Below are positions 1 to 7,989 of a stretch of 23,906 bases of DNA, in pieces (the stretch's first letter is position 1; the number at the start of each line of letters is the position of its first letter). The stretch is from positions 56,848,072 to 56,871,977 of the forward strand of contig CM044499.1 of the NCBI GenBank assembly GCA_024364805.1, in the 5' to 3' direction. The notes under the pieces were generated by a model. The model did not search any database. It was given only the letters and a program-made list of their open reading frames with translations, and was not told where the DNA came from. The position numbers and the translations under genes were made by a program. The DNA is from Euprymna scolopes. Its lineage: Eukaryota > Mollusca > Cephalopoda > Sepiida > Sepiolidae.

Positions 1-28
1 CCGTGCGAAGCACGGGTATCTTTGCTAG
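1..28 (+). mobile_element. Helitron 3' terminus (element runs off the left edge)
   Basis: The window opens with a short hairpin, CCGTGC-GAA-GCACGG, followed after a short spacer by CTAG and then T at position 29. A GC-rich hairpin about 10 nt before a terminal CTRR, with insertion before a T, is the established signature of Helitron rolling-circle transposons. The body lies outside the window, so autonomy cannot be judged. Confidence 0.6.
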
Positions 29-149
29 TAATATATAATACAAAAGAAGCCGTAAGGTTTCCCTTGTCAATGGCTGACTTTTTTTTACAATTTTTACATT
101 AATGGCAGAAATCGCGAAACCAAGTGATTTTACTTTATTGTATAAGTAT

Positions 150-231
150 ACTATTAATACTAGTAATACTATTAATACTAGTAATACTATTAATACTAGT
201 AGTACTAGTAATACTAGCAATACTATTAATA
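150..231. repeat. 18-bp tandem repeat, about 4.5 copies
   Basis: The unit ACTATTAATACTAGTAAT repeats from 150 in steps of 18 bp. The first two copies are identical and the next two carry point changes. It is a small minisatellite with no coding sense. Confidence 0.85.
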
Positions 232-1160
232 TGCATGTTTAGTTATTATTAGTTCAAATATGTTTTGATAATAAAATTGCAATTGTTCTAGCAGATTTAT
301 CAAATTCTAATGTAGCTCATCGCGATCATAATTACTCTAGGCACAAAAATCGGTTATGAAATCAGGTTACTGGGGGCAGAAGAAAATTTACACTGACGAA
401 TTAGCATAATAGAAAAATGCTAAGGTTAGATTCTACTGCTGAGACGCCTCAGGCGACCAGAAATAAACTCAGCCCATATCTAAAGGAATGTTAATGACTG
501 GGAGGATGCTTTTTCTCGAACCAAACTGGGACCACATCTAATTTCTGATAAATGTTCTCAGTGTTCAGGCAAATTCTAGATGGCTACAATCATCCAACGT
601 TACACCTGGTATGGCAACCTTATTTTGTAGATACAAGTTGGCTTCAGTTTTCCTAACTGCCTGTTTACTTCTGCCTCACACTGTATCTGACAAAGTTCCT
701 TATTTGTTTATAGTTTTCTTTTGATATTGGCCGTCATTTATTTTTGAAAACACGTTCCCTTTTTAAAAGTAAGTAAATCAATGTCTCTAACTACGTATTT
801 AACACATGGGGTTATTAAAGCTGACATAGTAACACGGGACGCGAGGGAGAAAACGCAAACTTGGTCGAAGTTAGTCTTGGCAATGATGTTGAGTAAAACC
901 GAGCTGAAATACCAACGTTTTATTAAAAGAGAAAAGAAACAGAATTTTGGGAATGATCTCCACTATTCCGTTAACGGGGATTTTAAAAACTAATTGACAA
1001 ACATACCTGCTGAAGCAAGTGTAAGAGAACGTTAAACAATTGCCTTCAAAAGGGATAGTTAGAATCGTAAAACGATATCTCGGATTGACTGTATGAGAAA
1101 AGGGGGTGCATTTTAATATTGTTTAGAATACTCCATAGCTGCTAGTACAAAATTATAAGA
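232..1160. other. Unannotated stretch, no gene recognised
   Basis: No gene, RNA or mobile element was recognised. A 70-codon frame at 781-993 (+) exists, but its translation is charged and low in information, resembles no family I know, and has no gene context. I treat it as chance. Confidence 0.5.
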
Positions 1161-1264
1161 AATATATATATATTTTTTTAGTTTATGTTTCCATACATAC
1201 ACACGTATACTTATATTGACGACGTTAGTCTCTATACAGAAATCCTTTTTATAATTAGTACATA

Positions 1265-1545
1265 TCAGTTTTGGTGTATTGCTTGTGTTTTTGTTTGTTT
1301 GTTTTTCACTCTATTTTTTTATTTATATTTTTGTTTCTCATACTTTTCTCCATTATTTTTTTTATCCTTTTCTTGCTTTTCGTTGTTTTCTTTTTTCATG
1401 TTTTTTCATTTTACTTTTTTCTTTTTTTCTTACTTTAAATGCCATTTTTCTTTCTTTTTTCTTCATTTTCTCTTAAATATCGTTGTATCTATCTTGTCCC
1501 CTTCTTTCTTTCTTTCTTTCTTTCGATATGTATCCACTTCCATTT
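1265..1545. repeat. T-rich low-complexity tract with (CTTT)n
   Basis: The plus strand is dominated by runs of T and C for almost 300 bp, ending in a (CTTT)5 microsatellite at about 1504-1524. The Phe/Ser/Leu-rich open frames across it follow from the composition and are not genes. The strand bias is notable: there are very few purines. Confidence 0.8.
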
Positions 1546-1559
1546 ACGTGTGATCAGCG

Positions 1560-2286
1560 ATATGCCCGTCATTATTCGAAATAAATAGATAAAGCAATAA
1601 AAGGAAGGCATAAATAGATAAGGAATAATGGATAACATGTGTTCAAATGTATCAATATATCTACCAAACATCACTTAACTTTTGATTTTCACGTGTGTTA
1701 TCAGTTATATATTATACTAATACTGGCGGGTTGATCAAAATCGTTAAACTCGCTGAATGATAGACTGCTCGAAGGTTAAATGCGTAAGCACAATAAATAA
1801 GCTAAACTTTCTTTTTCTAGAGTTTTCCGATCTATTGTAGCAACCAAACTTAATAGCGAATGGACGCAGAAAGTAGTAACTCGTCCAAAACCCCGATGCG
1901 AATTGGAGCGAATCAAATCATGCAATAGTCTAACAAAGTGTCGGATGTCTCTTAATTTTTATCACTATTTCTTCTATATGCGAATTACTGAAAAGTCTCT
2001 CCTGCTGAGCCCTTTAAAAGATAAATGAGTATATTTCCCTCGCGGTCGGATATAACCCGAATCCAAATTGAAAAGCAGCGTTCTGTAATTTGATCGAAAA
2101 TAAAATAACAATACCCAGGTTTCCAGCAGCGGAGATAATTCAGAACTTAGACGTCATTAGATATTTATTTCTACTAAATATATATTTTTAAACTCTCCTT
2201 TATCAAACACACAATTAAAAAAAAAATGAAAACGAGAACTAATATATTTACGATGCCTCCATAAAATGTACGTATTTAACGACCCA
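1560..2286. other. Unannotated stretch, no gene recognised
   Basis: AT-rich sequence with no coding frame, RNA fold or transposon terminus that I could identify, up to the Helitron end at 2287. Confidence 0.5.
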
Positions 2287-2771
2287 CTAACAGACGGTCC
2301 GACGTTGCCCGGTCATAAAGTACGCATAAATATATTTTAATTCATACAGAAACTGAGCCATGTGCGTGCGAGTATTAGTATTATTGTTCGCTTCTTGTGA
2401 GTAAAAAAATTACTCGGTCTGAGATCGAAACGAGAATCAAATTAAAGTGCGTCCAGTACGACTTTAAAAATTGTTTTCAACCCTACTTATTATTAACATA
2501 GGAATCTGTAATGTGAGTGATTCATACATGCGCATTCGTGAAACAGTTAGCAAACATAAAATTTCGATGTCTCCTCTATCTCCAAATTTTTCAATTTTAG
2601 CAGACTTTAGCAAACATTTTATCGAATAAAAACCAATTTAAAAGTGTTTCACATGTCTGAATACCCTATATACCCAATTTCGAGTTAGTAGATAAAAATA
2701 TTCGTTGAGTATATGGGTTGAGAAGTTTCCTCACACTCACACTCACATTCTCACTTTTATACATATATAGA
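2287..2771 (-). mobile_element. Non-autonomous Helitron, family 1, copy A
   Basis: Read on the minus strand, the element starts at 2771 with TCTATATATG and ends at 2287 with a hairpin (CCGGGCAACGTCGG) and a decayed CTRR (TTAG). It shares colinear blocks with the copies at 4772-5357 and 22652-23150: a GTACGCATAAATAT block near the 3' end, the ATGCGCATTCGTGAA block, and the TCTGAATACCCTATAT block near the 5' end. At about 485 bp it encodes no Rep/helicase protein, so it must have moved in trans. The flanking base at the 5' end is not the canonical A, which suggests decay. Confidence 0.75.
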
Positions 2772-3220
2772 AATTCTATGCTATGCCTAACGAAAATGTT
2801 ATTTTTAAATTTAAATTAACATTAGTCCAGTCTACTTGGAACATTATTTGTATATAATAGTGGATGTCTAGAAATTCCACAAAATTAAATATGTATTTAA
2901 ACAACAAATATGGTTCGATAAAACTGGTATTATTCAGTACAACGCAAAATAATGCGCCAGAAATCCAATAACACGCAGTGTATATGAGCTTATTAACATT
3001 TCTATTAAAATAGTATCCATTGTATTTTAAATATAGAACTGACACAAATGTGATCAATCCATAACGATTACTAGATACTCTAAAAGTAACAATGTGCTAC
3101 ATAGTTCATTAAAAAAAGTAACATGCTATTTTAGAACCAATATTCAATCTTGAATCTCGCACATCTTGGCAGAATATATTATTCTTTCTTTTCTTTTTTT
3201 TTGACGCGGTTTATTTTGAA
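2772..3220. other. Unannotated stretch, no gene recognised
   Basis: AT-rich sequence with a short poly-pyrimidine run near 3183-3202. A 93-codon minus-strand frame (2776-3057) is Tyr/Phe/Asn/Ile-rich, as expected from base composition, and resembles no known protein. Confidence 0.45.
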
Positions 3221-3374
3221 CTAACGATTTTGCCCGGCGTTGCCTGGGTGTTTGGAGGTTTGTGCTGAGCCCCTCCCCCCCCAAAAAAAACAAACAAAGC
3301 AAAAAAAAAATCAGTGGTAGTATGCAGACAGCTTCAAACCTGTACCACGAAGGAGAAAAAGAACGTTAAAAATG

Positions 3375-3548
3375 TGACGTCTTTGCTGTTGCGTCCATCA
3401 CCAAACAGGATGTGGCGAAGGGTTAAATTAAGGGTAGTCAATCGAAAAGAATGTGAAAAACAAACAAACATGACGTCTTTGCTGTTGCATCCATCGCCAA
3501 ACCGGAAGTGGCGAAAGTTTAAATTAAGGCTAGTCAATCGAAAAGAGG
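3375..3548. repeat. 96-bp tandem duplication
   Basis: A block beginning TGACGTCTTTGCTGTTGC at 3375 recurs at 3471 with few changes, including the shared AGTCAATCGAAAAGA. The second copy is slightly shorter. Each copy starts with TGACGTC, close to a cAMP-response-element core, but there is no promoter context to support a regulatory role. Open frames on both strands here are products of the duplication. Confidence 0.85.
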
Positions 3549-3689
3549 GGATCTGTAGAAAAGTGGCCAGTTGAGGGTGAAAGAATTAATGTTTCTAGCT
3601 GATTTTTGGATATTTGTCGTCCGAAGGGACGTTCTTCAGAACGATACCAATCTTGTGAAAATCTGTGGCCTCTGTCGAAAGTTTTAGGC

Positions 3690-3741
3690 AGACATACATA
3701 CATAATACATACATACATAATACATACATACATAATACATG
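3690..3741. repeat. 15-bp ATAC-type tandem repeat
   Basis: The unit ATACATACATACATA repeats about three times, a compound form of the ATAC microsatellite common in this window. Confidence 0.8.
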
Positions 3742-3895
3742 ATGATTGCAACGTCTTGTCAGACGAGTGCCACTCCCTCAGTCACTGAAAGTCCATGAGC
3801 CCGAAGATAACCTTTTCTTTTTTTTTTATATATATATATTTTTAAGTCCTACCAGCGAATCCACACGCTCAAGCAGACATGACATTAAAGACGGT

Positions 3896-4360
3896 CGTTT
3901 GCATTCATACATATATATACATATACACACATATGTGCACATACATACCCATAAACATACACACATGCGCACATCCATACATACATACACCATACATATA
4001 ACACATACATACAAACATATACATACACACATGCACACATATACATACATATGCATACACATACATACAAACATATAAAAATACATACACACATATACAT
4101 ACATATTCACATACAAATACGTACACATGTATACACATGAAGTTACCCACATACATATATATGAACCCATACGCACACACATGTATGCACCCATACGCAT
4201 ACATATATGTGCATAAATACATATACATATACACATACAAACACACATAAACATATATACACAATAAATAAATAAAAATATATACACACATACATATATA
4301 CATACATATATAAATAGATACATATATTAACATACATACATACATACATACATATATAGA
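3896..4360. repeat. CATA/CACA/TATA compound microsatellite
   Basis: About 460 bp of interrupted CATA, ACAC and TATA repeats. Long minus-strand frames rich in Tyr, Met, Cys and Val, and plus-strand frames rich in His, Thr and Ile, are translations of the repeat and not genes. Arrays of this type are common in cephalopod DNA (general knowledge), which is one reason for the organism guess. Confidence 0.9.
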
Positions 4361-4771
4361 ATGATGGCAGATCAATTATTACATGCTTCCAGCATTTCAG
4401 GGCTACACGGGTGACAATTTTTCCATCGCCACGGACAATTTTTTATAGACGAATGCCTGAGGAAGTATCTATACAAAGATGATGTTACAGAGTTTTAGCT
4501 TTGTACGACAGCTAAGTCTCTCTCTTGGTTCAAAATGTTGAGATCCAGCAACAAGCATGAGCAAGATAGCCAGCAACAAATCAAACTGCAGACCATAATA
4601 ATAACACATACATACATACATACATTTAAAAAGACAGGTGAGATTTATATTATAGAAGATGTCTCATTGTTAACGTAACGTTTCGTAAAGTTTTTTCTTT
4701 TGGTGAAGAACAATTGCACGTCGAGATTACTATGAGTTTATTACTCACACCATTACAACAATAATCACATA
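4361..4771. other. Unidentified repeat-like stretch
   Basis: No gene is seen. The sequence holds a CTGAGGA motif at 4457 followed by a GTAT/ATAC hairpin, and a minus-strand ACGAAACGTTACG block at about 4669-4690. Both look like decayed pieces of hammerhead-bearing repeats. A short ACAT microsatellite lies at about 4604-4624. Confidence 0.35.
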
Positions 4772-5357
4772 CTAGCAGGCTACCAGGCGTTGCCCAGTCG
4801 TAAAATACGCATAAATATTATATAATTAATGCCGAATTCTTTATAATTTATAGGTATTACACGTAATCTTAAATTCCTTAACAAGATGAGGTAAAGAAAA
4901 CATTAAAAAAAAGTTTGTGCATGCCCATGGTAGTATTATGATTTATGTAAACAGGTAATTCTTGTAAGTAAAAAAAAAAGAAAAAAATGAAATACTCGAC
5001 CTAAGTTCGAAACCAAAACCTGAAACAGTGAGTAAAGTACGATAACTATTAAGCCGGCTTGACACGAACATTCAATGATGTTTATCAAACCTGCGTATTC
5101 TTAATAAGAGTAATATGTCATGGGAACGATTCACGCATGCGCATTCGTGAAGCAGTGGAAAATAGATTAAAATCTTATCTCCCCCACGCACTAGTTTTAA
5201 ATTTAAACCTATTAGCAGTCCTTTTTTCTGATAAAACTGATTAAAAGGTTTTCCACATGTCTGAATACCCTATATACCAAGTTTGTAGATCAAATTTCGT
5301 AGAGATTATACGTTAAGAAGTATCCAGACACCATTCTCACTTTTCTGGATATATAGA
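4772..5357 (-). mobile_element. Complete non-autonomous Helitron, family 1, copy B
   Basis: This is the best preserved Helitron here. On the minus strand it begins at 5357 with TCTATATATCC and ends at 4772 with CTAG, preceded by a hairpin (CTGGGCAACGCCTGG) and the spacer TAGC-CTG. The flanking bases are A before the 5' end and T after the 3' end, exactly the AT target expected for Helitrons, with no target duplication. At 586 bp it lacks coding capacity, so an autonomous relative elsewhere must supply Rep/helicase. Colinear similarity to 2287-2771 and 22652-23150 defines the family. A short plus-strand frame inside it is not a gene. Confidence 0.88.
4991..5061 (-). other. tRNA-like module inside the Helitron
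   Basis: On the minus strand a sequence resembling a tRNA A box (GGCTTAATAGTTATCGTAC) is followed about 35 nt later by a B-box-like GGTTTCGAACTTAG and a complementary-looking distal arm. Equivalent, differently decayed pieces lie in the copies at 2287-2771 and 22652-23150. It may be a captured tRNA or tRNA-derived SINE head. Folding is imperfect, and I do not claim a functional tRNA. Confidence 0.35.
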
Positions 5358-6230
5358 TTATAATAATGATATTCGAAAACGAAGTTTTATTAAAGGGAGG
5401 GCACTTTCATATACGTGTCCAGTATTGTCAGATTGGACTTTCTAAAGTAATATTTTTCGAGTTTGTCTTTTTGTGCAACAGTTAGGCATTCAAAAACTGT
5501 ATTTGGCTTTTTCAGAACGTGATGTTCGGACTAAGTAAGGAGGAAACAAGCAGGAAGTTGAGATAAACATAAACGTGACAGACGGGCGCATATTTTATAG
5601 CATGCTTGATAGTGCTAGATCAACAAAAGTGATATACAAGAGGAACCTTGACATCAACCCAAATTCTATTCAAGTGTATTCATGGCATACTAAAAATATA
5701 TTGTATAACAAAGTGTAGTATCGTAGCAAAGCTGGTTGCTCTTTACTCCATATATGGTCTTTACTAATTCGGTCAGTCGTATTTCTGTAGTCGCATTCGT
5801 AGTGTGACAGCCGAAGATTTCATGTTTCTTTGTCATCTGGTAGCTGCAATTATATACCGCTACGGAGATAAGTCAACAATATTGTACAATAGTTCGTGGA
5901 TTCTTATGATTGTATACGTCCATTCAGTTAGAACACGTTAAGGTTAAATATACAGTCCCAATCGTTCCCTTAGAAGGGGACAGCAATAGAGTTTTGTAAA
6001 ACAGTGAGTGTACACAATCAGTTTATCTAAAAAAAACAAAAAAAAAAAATGTTTTTTTCATTCCTCTTTACGTGTAATTTTGTATATCCGTCCATGATTC
6101 GACTTCTCTTACACGCATCTCTGTATTAAATTTTAAATTCTTATCGAATTTTCCAACCACTTACTTATTAATCGCGTGCAAGCGGCTCTATAAGTCACTC
6201 CGTCGGTTCGTCGGTCGGTCTGTCCATAAC
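5358..6230. other. Unannotated stretch, no gene recognised
   Basis: No coding frame or transposon end was identified. The last 50 bases contain a GTCGGT/CGGTC-rich run (about 6201-6222) just before the first U2-like sequence. Confidence 0.45.
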
Positions 6231-6290
6231 ACTTTTGTGCTTGGCCTTTTTGGTTAAGATCAAAGGTCTGTTGTTAATAGATGGTGTTCT
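6231..6290 (+). pseudogene. Degenerate U2 snRNA 5' head
   Basis: GCTTGGCCTTTTTGGTTAAG matches U2 stem-loop I with one extra T. It is followed by ATCAAAGG and CTGTTGTTAATAG, which resembles the canonical U2 CTGTTCTTATCAG and not the array's CTGTTCCGGCAG. It therefore looks like a separate, more canonical U2 pseudogene head, with part of the branchpoint region lost. Confidence 0.6.
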
Positions 6291-6301
6291 TAGCTTTTTA
6301 A

Positions 6302-6480
6302 GCTTTTCTTAGCCTTTTGGCCAAGATTAAAGTGTAGTATCTGTTCCGGCAGATGCTGCACTTAAGATAATTTGTACCAGTCAATGGAGGGGAAACCCTC
6401 TATACTGGGACAATTATTATTTTTGGTAACCAGAGTGCCCCCTTTTTGCCTACTTTTAGGGGAGCTGGTTTTTACCTCAC
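6302..6480 (+). pseudogene. Most complete U2-like unit of the array (U2 snRNA fossil)
   Basis: In U2 order, this unit holds stem-loop I (CTTAGCC-TTTT-GGCCAAG), GTGTAGTATCTGTTC with the branchpoint-recognition GTAGTA, and a short IIa-like hairpin at 6339-6354. A CCCTCTATACTGGGACAATT segment then resembles stem-loop IIb and its 3' flank. ATTTTTGG at about 6418-6425 is the U2 Sm-site sequence, followed by AACCAGAGTGCC, which resembles the invertebrate U2 sequence after the Sm site. Extra sequence between IIa and IIb forms a long hairpin (CCAGT 6377-6381 with ACTGG 6404-6408, inner GAGGG-GAAA-CCCTC). No normal 3' stem-loop IV is visible. No proximal-sequence-element promoter could be recognised, so expression is unknown. 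Confidence 0.65.
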
Positions 6481-6532
6481 ATTAAAAACGGCCTTGTGCC
6501 TTATTTGCTCAGTGGGGGAGCAAATAAATACC

Positions 6533-6749
6533 ATCTGTTCCGGCAGATGCTGCAAGCTATGACTAGCTATGACTAGCTATGACTAGCAAGGACCAGATGT
6601 GGGGGCAACCCCACATGCCTGACCTTTAACCAGCTCCCATTTCCCACCTCTCGGGAGCTGGTCCCCTTTTTCCCTTCCCCCTCCCTTCACTCCTCACATT
6701 AAAAATTGGCCTTGTGCCTAATTTGCTCGGTGGGGAGAAAATAAATACC
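6533..6749 (+). repeat. Array unit 1 (headless)
   Basis: This unit lacks U2 stem-loop I: the previous unit's AAATAAATACC runs straight into ATCTGTTCC. It has a GACTAGCTAT triplication at about 6556-6584. The hairpin ATGTGGGG-GCAA-CCCCACAT follows, then a perfect CCAGCTCCC / GGGAGCTGG stem (6630-6638 with 6653-6661). Its last hairpin is damaged (GAGAAAAT in place of GAGCAAAT). Confidence 0.8.
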
Positions 6750-6959
6750 ATCTGTTCCGGCAGATACTGCAAGCAAAGACCATATGTGGGGGTAACCCCA
6801 CATATAAGACCTTGGTCAATGTAGGTGAATCCCTTCATACCAATTGTCACTATCCAACTCCCCTACTTCCCGGGGAGTTGGTCCCCATTTCTCCTTCACT
6901 CCTCACATAAAAAATCGGCCTTGTGCCTAATTTGCTCGGTGGGGAAGCAAATAAATAGA
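6750..6959 (+). repeat. Array unit 2 (headless)
   Basis: The ordered hairpins are present: ATATGTGGGG-GTAA-CCCCACATAT (perfect), the TTGGT/ACCAA stem, and CCAACTCCCC (6854-6863) pairing perfectly with GGGGAGTTGG (6872-6881). The pair that is G:C in unit 1 is A:T here. Confidence 0.8.
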
Positions 6960-7180
6960 ATCTGTTCCGGCAGATAATGCAAGCAAAGACCATATGTGGG
7001 GGTAACCCAACATATAAGACCTTGGTCAATGTAGGGGCAACCCTTCATACCAATTGTCACTATCCAGCTCCCCTACTCCCCGGGGAGTTGGTCCCCATTT
7101 CCCTTTCACTCTTTACATTAAAACTCGCCTTGTGCCTAATTTGCTCGGTGGGGGAGCAAATAAATACTTCAAAGTGTAGT
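6960..7180 (+). repeat. Array unit 3 (headless)
   Basis: The hairpin order is the same. The second hairpin has one mismatch (CCCAACATAT), and the third has TTGGT (7022-7026) pairing with ACCAA (7049-7053) around a GCAA loop. The fourth has a G.T wobble at the position that is G:C in unit 1 and A:T in unit 2. The final ATTTGCTC/GAGCAAAT hairpin is perfect. The end of the unit runs into a partial head, AAAGTGTAGT. Confidence 0.8.
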
Positions 7181-7426
7181 ATCTGTTCCAGCAGATACTG
7201 CAAGCAAAGACCATATGTGGGGGAAACCCCACATATAAGACCTTGGTCAATGTAAGGGTAACCCTTCATACCAATTGTCACTATCCAGCCCCCTACTCCC
7301 CGGGGAGTTGGTCTGAATTTCCCCTTCATTCCTCAAATTAAAAATCGGCCTTGTGCCTTATTTGCTTGGTTGGGGAACAAATAAACACTGCTTTTCTTGG
7401 CCTTTTGGTCAAGATCCAACTGTAGT
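7181..7426 (+). repeat. Array unit 4 (half head)
   Basis: Only the tail of the U2 head precedes it (AAAGTGTAGTATCTG from about 7171). The ATATGTGGGG-GAAA-CCCCACATAT hairpin is perfect, with a third GNRA loop variant. At its end lies a full head for the next unit. Confidence 0.8.
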
Positions 7427-7671
7427 ATCTGTTCCGGCAGATACTGCAATCAAAGACCATATGTGGTGTTTCCCCCACATATAAGACCTTGGTAAATGTA
7501 GGGGCAACTCTTCATACCAAATATCACTATCCAGCTCCCTTACTCCCCGGGGAGTTGGTCCCCATTTCCCCTTTACTCCTCACATAAAAATCGGGATTGT
7601 GCTTAATTTGCTCGGTGGGGGAGCAAATAAATATAGATTTTCTTGGCCTTATGGCCAAGATTAAAGTGTAG
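7427..7671 (+). repeat. Array unit 5 with full U2 head (head from 7391)
   Basis: The head CTTGGCC-TTTT-GGTCAAG pairs along its whole length with one G.T wobble, and GTAGTATCTGTTC follows. The second hairpin has lost its GNRA loop (GTGTTTCC), although the outer ATATGTGG/CCACATAT pairs persist. The last hairpin is perfect. Confidence 0.8.
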
Positions 7672-7740
7672 TATCTGTACATACATGCTGTATTTATTGT
7701 GATATACGGTGGGGGATCACTTTTCTGTATTAATTTAATG
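7637..7740 (+). pseudogene. Terminal U2-like head of the array
   Basis: Stem-loop I is perfectly paired here (CTTGGCC-TTAT-GGCCAAG) and is followed by ATTAAAGTGTAGTATCTGT. Similarity to the array then stops at about 7680. Downstream sequence to 7755 forms its own imperfect hairpin (GGGATCAC with GTGATC-like ends) and may be unrelated. Confidence 0.65.
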
Positions 7741-7759
7741 TAAAATGATCACCCACTTT

Positions 7760-7965
7760 ACAACCAGTCAGTCTCAAAGCCATTCAAGTCATTCTTCAGA
7801 TCATTCAAGTTGTTTTTGAAGGATTCCAGTTATGTTTTAAGCATTCAAGTCATTCTTAAGGTCATTCAATTCATGCTTAAGTTCATTAAAGTCATTCTAA
7901 GTCATTTACTTTTTATTTATTTAAGTCATTTAAGCCCATTTTTCGGTCATTTTAGTTTATCTTTA
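7760..7965. repeat. Degenerate CATTCAAGT/CATTCTTAAG short repeats
   Basis: Variants of AAGTCATTC and TTAAGGTCATTC recur irregularly more than ten times, suggesting an old short-period satellite. A 71-codon frame here is a product of the repeat. Confidence 0.6.
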
Positions 7966-7989
7966 AGAATTTCATGTCAATCCTACATT

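Larger units (their letters stand above)
3221..4360 (-). mobile_element. Candidate Helitron with internal microsatellites
   Basis: The 3' end is clear on the minus strand: hairpin CCCAGGCAACGCCGGG, a short spacer and a decayed CTAG next to a T at 3220. The 5' end is less certain. A minus-strand TCTATATATG at 4360, matching the 5' end of the copies ending at 2771 and 5357, could be its partner. That would give an 1140-bp element holding a 96-bp duplication and a long CATA/CACA microsatellite. The alternative is a truncated Helitron end next to an unrelated microsatellite. Confidence 0.4.
6231..7680 (+). repeat. U2 snRNA-derived tandem array, about 6.5 units
   Basis: The motif ATCTGTTCCGGCAGAT recurs at 6339, 6533, 6750, 6960, 7181 (one loop change) and 7427, with a broken copy at 7672. 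This gives units of 194, 217, 210, 221, 246 and 245 bp. Several units are preceded by the U2 5' end: a CTTGGCC-type stem-loop I followed by AAGTGTAGTATCTGTTC. Each unit carries the same ordered hairpins and ends in GGCCTTGTGCC, an ATTTGCTC/GAGCAAAT hairpin and AAATAAAT. Known U snRNA-headed SINEs (SINEU type) are dispersed; a tandem array with structured bodies is a different arrangement. Short frames on both strands recur with the repeat and are not genes. Confidence 0.85.

Noticed and set aside
3375-3480. TGACGTC motifs as cAMP-response elements
   Set aside because: They are two copies of the same duplicated block, with no gene nearby.
3826-4375. Open frames of up to 165 codons on the minus strand, rich in Tyr, Met, Cys and Val
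   Set aside because: They translate the CATA/CACA microsatellite; several overlapping frames are open for the same reason.
6626-7329. Repeated open frames of 74-92 codons inside the U2-derived array on both strands
   Set aside because: They recur once per repeat unit and cross its hairpins; the RNA fold, not the frame, is what is kept.
6231-7680. A CRISPR-like or tRNA-array reading of the regular repeats
   Set aside because: Units are about 200 bp with continuous similarity and no unique spacers, and no tRNA cloverleaf is present.
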